From Clostridium sp. (lineage in GTDB: Bacteria; Bacillota; Clostridia; Clostridiales; Clostridiaceae): DNA of 50,485 nt. The notes beneath the pieces were generated by a model. It saw nothing but the letters and a program-made list of their open reading frames with translations, did no database searches and was not told the origin of the DNA. Positions 9,276-17,485 of this stretch are shown piece after piece (positions within the stretch are counted from its first letter, which is position 1; the number at the start of each line of letters is the position of its first letter). The translations under genes were made by a program, and so were the position numbers. The stretch is from positions 1 through 50,485 of the forward strand of contig JAFSER010000040.1 in the NCBI GenBank assembly GCA_017435645.1. The letters are read 5' to 3'.

Positions 9276-9314
9276 CTGATTTTAAGTTTTATTTAAGCTT
9301 AAAGTCAGTTTTTT
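9276..9314 (+). terminator. Terminator after argS
   Basis: CTGATTTTAAG (9276-9286) pairs with CTTAAAGTCAG (9298-9308) with one wobble, followed by six T. It starts 19 bases past the argS stop. Confidence 0.75.
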
Positions 9315-9446
9315 ATGTAATAAATTATAATATTTATTTTATCATGAGAATAAATTGTTAAATATGTTAAATAATAATGAATGAATGAAAAATTATATAT
9401 TTAAAATATGGTATATTAACTCCAAAAGTTAAAGGGGAGTGGTAAT

Positions 9447-10562
9447 ATTTTAAAAAATAATAAGTATAAAGATTTATTTATAGTAATTGTTTTTACAATT
9501 ATAATAACAGTAGTTGGATTTAAACTTATAGAAAACTACTCATATTTTTGGAATTTTATTATAAAGTTATTTGGATTATTAGTACCAGTATTATATGGTT
9601 TTATAATTGCCTATATTTTAAATCCATTAGTAAAGCTTATAAAGAAAAGATTTAAAATAAAAGAAGGATTTGCTATTTTATTATCTTATTTATTATTAAC
9701 ATTACTAATAATTGCAATTAGTATTTTCTTTTTACCTAATATGATAAATAGCGCAGCAGACATGACACATAAGATTCCGGATTATATTAAAGAAATTCAA
9801 TCTTGGATAGATAATATTCTAAAAGATGACAAACTACATAATATATTATCTGATTCAGAGACTTTAAATAATTTGAATAATATTTTATCTAGTTTAGGAA
9901 CAATGGCTGTATCTTTATTTGAAGGAATAGCATTAGGTTTATTTACAATATCTTCACAGATTATAAAGATATTTTTAGGCTTATTAATATCAATTTATGT
10001 TTTAATTGATAAAGAAAGAATAATTTTAGAAGTTAAAAAAATATGTTATTTAATTTTAAAAGAGAAGAAATCAAATAAATTAATTGAGGCAGTTAGAATA
10101 TATAATAGTATGATAGGTGCTTATATCGGAATAAAGGCAATTGACTCCGTTATAATAGGAGTAATGGCATTGATTTTATTAACAATTGTAAAATCAGAGT
10201 ATCCGTTACTATTAGCAGTTATAGTAGGAGTAACGAATATGATACCATATTTTGGACCTCTTATAGGTGAAATAGTTGGATTTATATTTAATATATTTGT
10301 ATCACCAACGAAGGCAGTTGCTGTATTTTTAACATTATTGGCACTTCAACAATTTGATGGGTGGTATTTAGATCCTAAGCTTATAGGAAACAAGGTTGGT
10401 GTTAGACCTTTATATATAATAATATCAGTTATTGTTGCAGGAGGATTTTTTGGTCCTATAGGAATGATATTGGCATCTCCAACAGTAGCTACATTAAAGA
10501 TATATTATGATAGATTAATGGATAAAAATGCTGAAAAAATAAAAAATGTAGAGAAATATTAA
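9447..10562 (+). CDS. AI-2E family (UPF0118/PerM) membrane transporter, apparent ATT start
   Basis: The reading frame is open from about 9420. It encodes KNNKYKDLFIV, several membrane segments, a soluble middle part (about residues 95-150) and the GVTNMIPYFGPLIG and DPKLIGNKVGVRP motifs typical of the AI-2E/PerM exporter family. From 9447 the length is 371 aa, normal for the family. Starting at the first ATG (9741) would remove about 98 residues, including two or three membrane helices and the conserved N-terminus. The only well-placed initiation codon is ATT at 9447, seven bases after a strong AAAGGGGAG site. No ATG, GTG or TTG occurs in frame between the upstream stop and 9741. Family members export small molecules or act as antiporters. 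The substrate is unknown here. Confidence 0.8.
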   Translation: MLKNNKYKDLFIVIVFTIIITVVGFKLIENYSYFWNFIIKLFGLLVPVLYGFIIAYILNPLVKLIKKRFKIKEGFAILLSYLLLTLLIIAISIFFLPNMINSAADMTHKIPDYIKEIQSWIDNILKDDKLHNILSDSETLNNLNNILSSLGTMAVSLFEGIALGLFTISSQIIKIFLGLLISIYVLIDKERIILEVKKICYLILKEKKSNKLIEAVRIYNSMIGAYIGIKAIDSVIIGVMALILLTIVKSEYPLLLAVIVGVTNMIPYFGPLIGEIVGFIFNIFVSPTKAVAVFLTLLALQQFDGWYLDPKLIGNKVGVRPLYIIISVIVAGGFFGPIGMILASPTVATLKIYYDRLMDKNAEKIKNVEKY

Positions 10563-10585
10563 AAAATTTAAAGGTTATATAAAAT

Positions 10586-10630
10586 AATAGGGCTATAACT
10601 ATTTTTTCATGTTATAGCCCTATTATTATT
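10586..10630. terminator. Bidirectional terminator between the transporter and the Cys-rich gene
   Basis: AATAGGGCTATAAC (10586-10599) pairs perfectly with GTTATAGCCCTATT (10611-10624). The loop contains TTTTTT, and T-rich sequence follows. Two convergent genes end on either side. Confidence 0.85.
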
Positions 10631-10793
10631 TCTCATTTTTATCTATCTTTAGTGTATTACATTTATTTTTATTAGCTGGACAATTGTCAGAACAACCAGT
10701 ACATTTACATCCACCTTTAGAAGATTTTTTGAAGGAGTTAAATAATATGTATATAGCTAATACAATAAAAATTACAGTAATGAATATTTCCAT
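10626..10793 (-). CDS. Small FeoB-associated-type Cys-rich membrane protein
   Basis: A 55-aa protein starting MEIFITVIFIVLAIYILFNS: one membrane helix, then a basic stretch and a cluster of five cysteines (CKCTGCSDNC, then C45) near the C-terminus. This matches the small Cys-rich membrane proteins often encoded after feoB (FeoB-associated type), thought to help iron handling. Here no feo gene is adjacent, so the assignment rests on the protein pattern. AAGGTG precedes the ATG at 10793. Metal or iron-sulphur binding by the cysteines is inferred. Confidence 0.75.
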   Translation of the reverse strand: MEIFITVIFIVLAIYILFNSFKKSSKGGCKCTGCSDNCPANKNKCNTLKIDKNEK

Positions 10794-11099
10794 AAATTCA
10801 CCTTCTTTAAAAATAAATTAATTAGCCTTTATTGAAAATCATTATCATATATTAAATATAACAAAATATTTTTCAACAGTCAAATATACAATAAAAATAC
10901 AGTATTGAAATAATAATACTATTAATATTAGTTTTAAAATATATAATATATTAAGTGCTTAATAAAAGTAATTAAAAATTTTTTATTATGAACATAATAA
11001 AAATTACATAATATTATAAAAGTAGGTAGTAATATAATTTTATTCTATATTTTTATAAAAGATGCTATAATATTATAAGATAAAATAAGAAAATAAAAG
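10794..11099. other. Intergenic stretch without a recognised gene
   Basis: AT-rich DNA between the divergent small Cys-rich gene and the RNase H-like gene. It should hold both promoters. Weak -10-like TATAAT variants occur (for example around 11066), but no pair is convincing. Confidence 0.4.
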
Positions 11100-11918
11100 G
11101 TGATAGGAAGAAAGAGTGGTAATGTGATTATTAGGGAGAATATAATAGATATAGATTCTAATAATAGAGAATTTATGCTAAAAACAAATGAAATTAATAG
11201 AAAACCAGAAGAACTTATTTTTTTTGATTTAGAACATTATGTATATAAAAAACCAAAATGCATAGGTGTATTTGGTGCTTGTATATATGAAAAAAGTAAA
11301 CTATATGTAACTCAATATATGATTGAAAATAAATATGAAGTAAGACATATATTAGATTTAGCTAAAAGATATTTTTTATCTATGAAGAGAAGAGGTAAAA
11401 AAGCAATAGTAACTTTTTCAGGGAATAATGATTATACAGTTATTAATTATTTATTTCAGAAATATGGGATACACTTTGACTTTTCTAAAGAATTTCAAGA
11501 TATAGATATTCAAAGAGAATATGAAAAAGAAATGAGCCATTCTATTGGATTAAAGAATTTAGAAAAAGAATTTGATATTTATAGAGAAGGAGAAGTAATT
11601 AGTGGGTCAAATTTGGCTAAAACCTTTAATAAGGTTTTAAAAGATAGAGACTATATATCTAGAATGCCTAGGGAGAAAATAGATGCTATTTTATTGTACA
11701 ATGAACAAGATGTGACAAATTTATATAATATATATATGTTATGGAATGCATATGTAAAAAAAATAGATGAGACTGAAGAAAAAATTGAAGATAGTATAGA
11801 TAATAAAAATAAAGAAGATATTTCAGATGAAGAAATTAAATTATCATCAGAAAAAAGTAAGAGTAATGAACAGAAAGAAGAAGTATTAGCAGAAATAGAA
11901 AATGCTATAGGAGAATAA
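11100..11918 (+). CDS. YprB-like RNase H-fold exonuclease domain protein
   Basis: Up to 272 aa. The core (about residues 35-220) fits the RNase H-like domain seen in YprB-type proteins. FFDLEHYV gives the DxE pair, VTFSGNNDYTVI the second acidic motif, and YNEQDVTNL the final Y..xxD motif. The last 45 residues are a Lys/Glu/Ser-rich tail that looks disordered. Nuclease activity on DNA or RNA is likely but unproven. The start is uncertain: GTG at 11100 has no good ribosome site, while GTG at 11124 has only a weak AAAGAG site. Transcription probably ends at the hairpin lying within the 3' end of the next, convergent gene. Confidence 0.7.
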   Translation: MIGRKSGNVIIRENIIDIDSNNREFMLKTNEINRKPEELIFFDLEHYVYKKPKCIGVFGACIYEKSKLYVTQYMIENKYEVRHILDLAKRYFLSMKRRGKKAIVTFSGNNDYTVINYLFQKYGIHFDFSKEFQDIDIQREYEKEMSHSIGLKNLEKEFDIYREGEVISGSNLAKTFNKVLKDRDYISRMPREKIDAILLYNEQDVTNLYNIYMLWNAYVKKIDETEEKIEDSIDNKNKEDISDEEIKLSSEKSKSNEQKEEVLAEIENAIGE

Positions 11919-11946
11919 AATTATATATTAATTTAAGAATTATTTC

Positions 11947-12855
11947 TTAAACGATAGATGCTCCTAAATATTTAGGAGCATCTATCGTTTTTAAATAAGT
12001 TTTTATAGAGTTACCATCTGAAGTAATTATTATAGAGCCATTTAAGTCAGTTCTATAAGTTGTAGTAGCTTTTAATTTTTCTAAGGTAGATTTTGCAGGA
12101 TGATTATAAGTATTATCTTCTCCAACTGAAATTATTGCTATTTTAGGTTCTACTTCTTTTAAAAATTTTTCAGATGTAGAAGTTGAAGAACCGTGATGGC
12201 CAATTTTTAGTACATCGCTTTTTATATTGTATGGAGAAGCTAGAACTTCAGCTTCAATAACTTCTTCAGCATCACCAGTAAATAAAAATGAAGTATTACC
12301 GTAAGTTATTTTTATTATTGGAGAATAATTATTTAAATTATCATAGCTATCTAAATTAGGAGATAAAACATTAACAGTTGTATTTTTACCTAAGGAAATA
12401 GTATTTGTATTTGAATTTAGTATATTTATTTTATTATTAGTTCTAGATAGGGCTTCAGCCATATTTTCAAAAGCAGTAATATTTGCTTGTACTTTAGGAG
12501 CATAAAAGTTTATAACTTTATAATTATTAATAATATAGTCCATATTACCTATATGATCCTCATGGGGATGAGTAGCTATTACATAATCAAATTGAGGAAT
12601 ATTTATAGAATCTAGATATTTAACTAACTTATCTTTTTCAGTTTTTGATCCAGAATCTATTATCATATTTTTATTATTAACTTGTATAAGAATAGCATCT
12701 CCTTGCCCAACATCTATAAAATGAACAACAATTTCATTAGGATTATAATTAACTTTATTATTTGTTAAGTTTTTAAATAGGAATATACTTAAAATTATTA
12801 GTATAATAATAGATATATTTTGTAATTTTTTTATTGTTTTTCTTTTAAATATCAT
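11947..12855 (-). CDS. Membrane-anchored MBL-fold hydrolase, ComEC/Rec2 C-domain type
   Basis: About 302 aa. After a basic start comes one membrane segment (about residues 13-30). The metallo-beta-lactamase fold follows, beginning IVVHFIDVGQGDAILIQ, the signature of ComEC-like beta-lactamase domains. The metal motif is THPHEDHIGN, with further ligands in FTGDAE and KIGHHGSS. There is no ComEC channel domain, so it is not itself the DNA uptake pore. An extracellular phosphodiesterase or nuclease role is likely by family. ATG at 12855 is my choice. A TTG at 12870 is possible, and neither has a strong ribosome site. Confidence 0.82.
   Translation of the reverse strand: MIFKRKTIKKLQNISIIILIILSIFLFKNLTNNKVNYNPNEIVVHFIDVGQGDAILIQVNNKNMIIDSGSKTEKDKLVKYLDSINIPQFDYVIATHPHEDHIGNMDYIINNYKVINFYAPKVQANITAFENMAEALSRTNNKINILNSNTNTISLGKNTTVNVLSPNLDSYDNLNNYSPIIKITYGNTSFLFTGDAEEVIEAEVLASPYNIKSDVLKIGHHGSSTSTSEKFLKEVEPKIAIISVGEDNTYNHPAKSTLEKLKATTTYRTDLNGSIIITSDGNSIKTYLKTIDAPKYLGASIV
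11949..11992. terminator. Long hairpin terminator inside the 3' end of the convergent gene
   Basis: A near-perfect 40-base palindrome (arms 11949-11968 and 11971-11990) ends in a T-run on the plus strand, so it suits the rightward gene ending at 11918. It is also the coding sequence for the last 14 residues of the leftward metallohydrolase. Confidence 0.8.
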
Positions 12856-12995
12856 ATAATTTTCAACCAATCTATAAATTATTTTTTATTAAGATATTTT
12901 AAGTATGAACATAATAAGTTGAAATTATAATTGATGAAAGAAAAATTACCAAGTATAATATGATAGAATACTAAATAATATAGGTGGTGAAGTTG

Positions 12996-13709
12996 GTGAA
13001 ATTTTATAAAGTTATTCATTATGGATTTTATATGTTATTTATGAGATGTAAGGCAATTAAATATTGGTATATTAAAAAGCTTAAAGGAGAAAAAGAAGCT
13101 ATTGAGTATAGTGGAAAAGTTGGAGAAGACTGGGCTAGATATACTTTACATAAAGCTATAAATATGAATATTAAGATAGTAGGAAAAGAAAATATACCTC
13201 ATGAACCATGTTGCTATATAGGGAATCATACAAGTATATTAGATATTCCTATATTAATTGACTCAGTGGGAAAGTGTGTAGGATTTGTTGCTAAAAAAGA
13301 AATGGTTAAGGTACCTATTTTAGGATATTGGATGGGGAAATATAATTGTGTGCCTTTAGATAGAGAAAATGCAAGAGAAGCCATTAAAGCTATTAGAAAA
13401 GGTGCAAATAATATTAAGAATGGATATAGTATGGCTATTTTTCCAGAAGGAACTAGAAGTAAAGATGGTAAGCTTAAGGAATTTAAAAAAGGAAGTTTAA
13501 AGCTTGCAACTATGGCAAAAGCTCCAGTTGTTCCAGTTTCAATAGATGGAGCTTACAGGGCATATGAAATAGATGGTAAATTTAAGCCTATCGATATTAC
13601 AGTTACTTTTGGGAAGCCTATTTATACAGATAAGTTAAGTAGAGAAGAAGAAAAAGAATTAATGAATAAAGTAAGAGAGGTAATTTCTCAAAATTTATCT
13701 ATTAAATAA
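12996..13709 (+). CDS. plsC: 1-acyl-sn-glycerol-3-phosphate acyltransferase (PlsC)
   Basis: About 237 aa. It transfers an acyl chain to lysophosphatidic acid to make phosphatidic acid at the membrane. The acyltransferase motifs are NHTSILD (the H-x4-D catalytic pair), the PLDRENAREA substrate segment and FPEGTRS, followed by APVVPVSI. The N-terminal region is hydrophobic and basic, as in membrane-bound PlsC. Several starts are in frame (GTG 12984, TTG 12993, GTG 12996). AGGTGG at 12982-12987 fits the last one best. It stands alone and is followed by a hairpin. Confidence 0.88.
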   Translation: MKFYKVIHYGFYMLFMRCKAIKYWYIKKLKGEKEAIEYSGKVGEDWARYTLHKAINMNIKIVGKENIPHEPCCYIGNHTSILDIPILIDSVGKCVGFVAKKEMVKVPILGYWMGKYNCVPLDRENAREAIKAIRKGANNIKNGYSMAIFPEGTRSKDGKLKEFKKGSLKLATMAKAPVVPVSIDGAYRAYEIDGKFKPIDITVTFGKPIYTDKLSREEEKELMNKVREVISQNLSIK

Positions 13710-13722
13710 TATAAATATATGA

Positions 13723-13757
13723 AAAGAGACTATCTATTAAAACGATAGTTCTTTTTT
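13723..13757 (+). terminator. Terminator after plsC
   Basis: An imperfect stem (GACTATC with GATAGTT, plus flanking A/T pairs) is followed by CTTTTTT, 13 bases after the plsC stop. Confidence 0.65.
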
Positions 13758-14119
13758 ATTATATTGAAATAGTTAATTTTTATAAATAACATAAATAAGA
13801 AAAGATGCTAGTATTTATTTTTTTATTTGGAGCTCTATCTATAATTTTTGTAAGTTATAGGTTTAAGATAAATCTTTTTATTTTTAAATTTAACAGCATA
13901 AAAAAAATATATAGGATAAATGTAAGTTGTTTACAAATTATAAAGGGTAATATTTTAGTAGTTATTTAGTTAGAATTAAATAAAAACTATAAAAAACGAG
14001 AATTTTTATAAAATTGAAAAGTATTTAGTACCAATCTTGCAAAAAGTGTGTTATAATATATAAAAAAATAGGGTAAATGAAATTTGGCGAAAAATACATT
14101 TCAAAAGAGGGGGAAGATT
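13758..14119 (+). promoter_or_regulatory. Gene-free 360 bases with an extended -10 promoter
   Basis: No ORF of note. Near the right end TG-T-TATAAT (14049-14057) is an extended -10 element about 65 bases before the next start, with a poor -35 region. The rest is AT-rich without obvious hairpins. Confidence 0.5.
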
Positions 14120-15868
14120 ATGCGTAAGGAATTTGCAATAAGCAATGATAAAGTATTAATTAATTTTACTGCTAAGTATTGTAGTACATTTGAAGCATTA
14201 GTAGAAAGTCAAGGTTTCACTAGGGTAATAGAAGATTACTTATTAAAATCAAAAAGAAAATTAACATTAAGTTGGAGATTTTTATCAGATAATTTAAAAA
14301 CAGATGATGTTAATGAAATAGCTTCAGATTTGATAAAAGTATTTAAATATTTTACTGTATTAAATGTTGAGGAGATTGTCAAGAATAATCCTAAGTATAC
14401 TGATTTATTTGAAGATAAGGACAAGTTTATAGCATTAATTGAAGACTTATATTTATTTTGGAGAAGATTAGAAAGATATACAATAATCCATAGCAATAAG
14501 CTACAAGATGGATTATCGGCAGTAAGTTTCACTCAAGCTAATTCAGCATTATCTACTCTAATTTTAAAATTATATAGAAAAATTGAAAAAAATGTATTAG
14601 GATATATACCTAAAGTGTTTAGGCAAATTCCAGTTGGGGGAAATGCTTCTATTGTAGTAAATAAGGTTTTATGGCCATTACCAAATGGATATGAAGTGTT
14701 AGAGGATGTTGAGTTTATAGACAATATATTATTAGAAACACCTTTTATAACATATCCTAAGAAAAATACAAGAAGTGGAATGTTTACTGAAGTATATACT
14801 AACCCATTAGAGGAAGCATATTTAAATAAAGATCACTGGTTCTGTTATCCTGCTAAGGTAGGAGAATTACTTGCTTTTATATATTTTCATAGAGATTACA
14901 TGCAACATGGAATAACTTTATGTAATTTATTTGAAATGGCTAGAGTTGAAGAATATAGGGGTAAAAAACCAGATTTAGTTTATGTATTTGGAGTGAATGA
15001 TCATAATGATAAAAAGACTACAGTCTTCTATGATGATAAAGAAAATGACATTATGGTTGGATATATAAATCATTCTGAAGAAATAGATTATTTTGGATAT
15101 ATTAAAAAAATGACATTAACGCTTCATAATTTAGTAATGATAAAAAGAGGATATTTACCAATTCATGGAGCAATGGTTAATATAGAATTAAAAGATGGAA
15201 AAACTGCTAATGTAGTAATTATGGGAGATAGCGGTGCAGGAAAATCAGAAAGCCTAGAAGCATTTAGAACTTTAAGTGAAGAATATATTAGTAATATGAC
15301 TGTTATATTTGATGATATGGGAACTTTTAAAGAAATAGATGGAAAGATAATTGGATATGGAACAGAAATTGGAGCTTTTATAAGGTTAGATGATTTGGAC
15401 CAAGGATATGCCTTTAAAGAAATAGATAGAAGTATATTTATGAATCCAGATAAAATTAATGCGAGATTAGTAATGCCAGTTTCACCATATAATGAAATTG
15501 TTAAAGGATATGAAGTAGATTTATTCCTTTATGCAAATAATTATACTGAAGTTAAAGAAGGAGAAAAATCTATAGAATATTTTGCAACTCCTGAAGATGC
15601 AATTAAAGTATTTAAAGCTGGAGCGAGAATGGCAAAGGGAACTACATCAGAAAAAGGTTTAGTTGAAAGTTATTTTGCAAATCCATTTGGACCAGCTCAA
15701 AAGCAAGAGGAAACAAATGTTTTAATAGAAAAATATTTTAATGATATGTTTAATGGAACTGTAAAAGTTGGACAAATTAAAACTTGTTTAGGATTAGATG
15801 GAAAAGAAAAAATAGGGCCTAAGAATGCTGCTATAGAATTATTTGAAATTATTAGAGGACTTAATTAG
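14120..15868 (+). CDS. PEP carboxykinase-like / HPr-kinase-type P-loop protein
   Basis: 582 aa. The C-terminal third has the nucleotide-binding signature of PEP carboxykinase (ATP) and HPr kinase folds: PIHGAMVNI, the P-loop GDSGAGKSES, and FDDMGTF as a possible metal-binding acidic motif. The N-terminal 250 residues are helical and unlike classical PckA. Clostridial proteins of this length are commonly labelled PEP carboxykinase-like, but the oxaloacetate/PEP substrate residues are not recognisable to me, so a kinase-type role is equally possible. ATG 14120 is chosen for its GAGGGGGAA site. An in-frame upstream start at 14084 has none. The gene ends at the left edge of the acquired island. 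Confidence 0.7.
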   Translation: MRKEFAISNDKVLINFTAKYCSTFEALVESQGFTRVIEDYLLKSKRKLTLSWRFLSDNLKTDDVNEIASDLIKVFKYFTVLNVEEIVKNNPKYTDLFEDKDKFIALIEDLYLFWRRLERYTIIHSNKLQDGLSAVSFTQANSALSTLILKLYRKIEKNVLGYIPKVFRQIPVGGNASIVVNKVLWPLPNGYEVLEDVEFIDNILLETPFITYPKKNTRSGMFTEVYTNPLEEAYLNKDHWFCYPAKVGELLAFIYFHRDYMQHGITLCNLFEMARVEEYRGKKPDLVYVFGVNDHNDKKTTVFYDDKENDIMVGYINHSEEIDYFGYIKKMTLTLHNLVMIKRGYLPIHGAMVNIELKDGKTANVVIMGDSGAGKSESLEAFRTLSEEYISNMTVIFDDMGTFKEIDGKIIGYGTEIGAFIRLDDLDQGYAFKEIDRSIFMNPDKINARLVMPVSPYNEIVKGYEVDLFLYANNYTEVKEGEKSIEYFATPEDAIKVFKAGARMAKGTTSEKGLVESYFANPFGPAQKQEETNVLIEKYFNDMFNGTVKVGQIKTCLGLDGKEKIGPKNAAIELFEIIRGLN

Positions 15869-15870
15869 AT

Positions 15871-15917
15871 AAAAAAAGAGATTGTTTTTTTGGGGGATAG
15901 CCCAATAAGGAAGTAAT
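15871..15917 (+). repeat. Left inverted-repeat block at the island edge
   Basis: AAAAAAAGAGATTGTT (15871-15886) is complementary to 23589-23604 (15 pairs plus one wobble). ATAAGGAAGTAAT (15905-15917) is the exact reverse complement of 23561-23573. The outer block looks like one arm of a terminator for the gene ending at 15868. A local alternative stem (AGAGATT with AATCTCT, enclosing GGG and CCC) also exists here. Confidence 0.65.
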
Positions 15918-15930
15918 CTCTATGTAGGTG

Positions 15931-15958
15931 CGGTGTAACCCGGTAAGGGGTTGCACCG
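15931..15958 (+). terminator. GC-rich hairpin at the left end of the island
   Basis: CGGTGTAACCC (15931-15941) pairs with GGGTTGCACCG (15948-15958) with one wobble, followed by TTTCCTCGTTTTT. Its base composition is foreign to the local chromosome and it probably came with the island. Confidence 0.55.
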
Positions 15959-15969
15959 TTTCCTCGTTT

Positions 15970-16360
15970 TTACAACACATAGCGGAATTGTTGGTGATTT
16001 TTCTTAATTTCATCTATCACAGCAGGGATTTCTTCTTCGATAAGAATACAAATTATTTCTAGTTCTGAGAAGTAAATATCAACTTTCACATAACAATGAA
16101 AACTTGATTTATCGTTGTTGTGAATTTCAATGATATCAATTAGAGAATTAATGATTGTAGGGGTAAGCTCATTTATATTGCTAATCTCTCGTAAGGTGCG
16201 AAGTAAAAAAGGTAAATCATAACCGTTTAGTCGGTGCTTTCTAAGGTTTATTTTATCTCCGCAATGGAAGTGATAAGTTCTCTTGCTCTTTTGTATAACC
16301 TACAATTATAGCAATATAGTGTTCTTCTTCCGTACCACTGATAACTGATCTTATGTCAAT
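15970..16360 (-). pseudogene. C-terminal remnant of a mobile-element gene, possibly a large serine recombinase
   Basis: From a stop at 15970 the leftward frame is open to a stop at 16300 (110 codons). It includes INELTPTIINSLIDIIEIHN and YVKVDIYFSELEI. A run of the form xxLTPxIIxxLIDxIEIH...VDIYF resembles the C-terminal DUF4368 region of large serine recombinases. Upstream, another frame continues (GTEEEHYIAIIVGYTKEQ), suggesting a frameshift, and no start or catalytic domain remains. The family call is from pattern memory and is tentative. That it is a truncated gene is much safer. Confidence 0.45.
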
Positions 16361-16379
16361 ATTTTGAAGACAAAATTTT

Positions 16380-17235
16380 TTACGTTATATTTCTAGCTAA
16401 TAATTCACATTGATTTGGAGTCATGTAATTAATAGAAGAATGTAGCTTTTTTCTGTTATAGCAATCTTCAATATATTTAAATATTGCTATATTAGTTTCT
16501 TACTTTTATCAGGGGAGTTACTATAATAGTCATTTTTTCTCGAAAACTTAGCAAATTATTTTCTTAGAATATAAGTCAAAAACTGAAAGTAAATAGTACT
16601 AATAATCTTTGATAGTATGAATATATGTAATATTTTTACCAATTTTTTATTAATAGAAGTAGTAGTAAAATCTATTTTTAAAGAATTCTTAAAGCCTTTT
16701 CTAGCAAGTATATAATGGCTCCTAGGGTCACTATATATACAATTATTAGCTTTATATATTCTTATAATAGCTGATTTTAAATCCTCATTTTCTATTTATC
16801 TTAAAGATTTGGCTATATCCAATGATTTGCAATATGTGCTTTGGCTATTTCTAGAATGATACACATAGTATTAATATCATGGTTAGTTTTATTTCTATAT
16901 ATAAACTCTATTACTTCATTTAATTTTTTTGTTGCAAATATGGATATATCTTTTTTTATATTTAATTTTCCTTTTTAATTCTTTATATTTCTTTTTTTAG
17001 TTATTTCACTTCCTTTAAAGTCATAACTTCATTTTCATCAACTTTCATTTCTTTTACATCTTTAATCCATCCCTTTATTGTTAATTTTACAATGACATAT
17101 TAGCTACTTAGCTCTACTAAGCTCATTCTTGACTTAAATAAGTCTACTATCATATTTTTATCTTCTACCTTTCCAATAATAGATACATTCTTTCTTAAGT
17201 AAATATTATTTTACTTAGTTCTATTTAATGTATCC
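16380..17235 (-). pseudogene. Decayed IS3-family insertion sequence (OrfA and OrfB remnants)
   Basis: Read leftward, the end of OrfB is clear: YIEDCYNRKKLHSSINYMTP just before the stop at 16380, the hallmark C-terminus of IS3/IS150-type transposases. Further upstream are YKANNCIYSDPRSHYILARK, matching the OrfB N-terminal region, and a DYYSNSPDKSK relic of the YDNAxxES motif. Around 17010-17130 an OrfA-like stretch (IKGWIKDVKEMKVDENEV, LKEVK) appears. Frameshifts, stops and deletions are frequent and most of the DDE core is missing, so it cannot make an active enzyme. I could not define its terminal inverted repeats. Confidence 0.8.
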
Positions 17236-17285
17236 ACTACTTTATACTAACACCAGGTTTCACTTTCAAATGTTCTGTCCGATAT

Positions 17286-17311
17286 TTGTGAGAACTTATT
17301 ACTTCTCACAA
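17286..17311. other. Perfect inverted repeat upstream of the ABC operon
   Basis: TTGTGAGAA (17286-17294) and TTCTCACAA (17303-17311) are perfect arms around an eight-base spacer. No T-run follows, so an operator is as likely as a terminator. It is about 175 bases before the substrate-binding gene. Confidence 0.5.
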
Positions 17312-17375
17312 AATAATATCCCCCTACCTAGCTTCTAGGCAAGTATCTGATTTAATAGAATATACAAGTAAAAAT

Positions 17376-17404
17376 GCCTCGGATAGCTGGCACCAAACCG
17401 AGGC
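17376..17404 (+). other. GC-rich hairpin in the leader of the ABC operon
   Basis: GCCTCGG (17376-17382) pairs perfectly with CCGAGGC (17398-17404) around a 15-base loop. It stands out in AT-rich surroundings and marks the point where island composition begins. No T-run follows. I could not match it to a known riboswitch. Confidence 0.5.
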
Positions 17405-17436
17405 TGACACGCCCAAAATCACAACAAAAACAGGCG

Positions 17437-17460
17437 AACATTTATATTATAGTAAATGTT
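17437..17460 (+). promoter_or_regulatory. Palindrome just before the ABC operon, possible operator
   Basis: AACATTTA (17437-17444) and TAAATGTT (17453-17460) are perfect arms around TATTATAG, which contains a -10-like TATTAT. If transcription starts near 17458, a repressor bound here would block it. The ribosome site begins 11 bases downstream. No good -35 was found. Confidence 0.45.
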
Positions 17461-17485
17461 GCCGGAAAATAGAAGGAGTATTACT

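Noticed and set aside
13758-14119. Possible small RNA in the gap before the PEPCK-like gene
   Set aside because: No terminator, no structured GC-containing element and no family signature. Only an extended -10 element can be supported.
14236-14532. Minus-strand ORFs opposite the PEPCK-like gene
   Set aside because: Antisense shadows with no ribosome site or domain.
15970-16360. Functional recombinase gene
   Set aside because: Only the C-terminal part is present, with a frame change at about 16300 and no catalytic domain or start.
17374-17460. Metal-sensing (NiCo/czcD-type) riboswitch before the Nik-like operon
   Set aside because: There are hairpins, but I could not find the conserved four-way-junction sequence, so no riboswitch is claimed.
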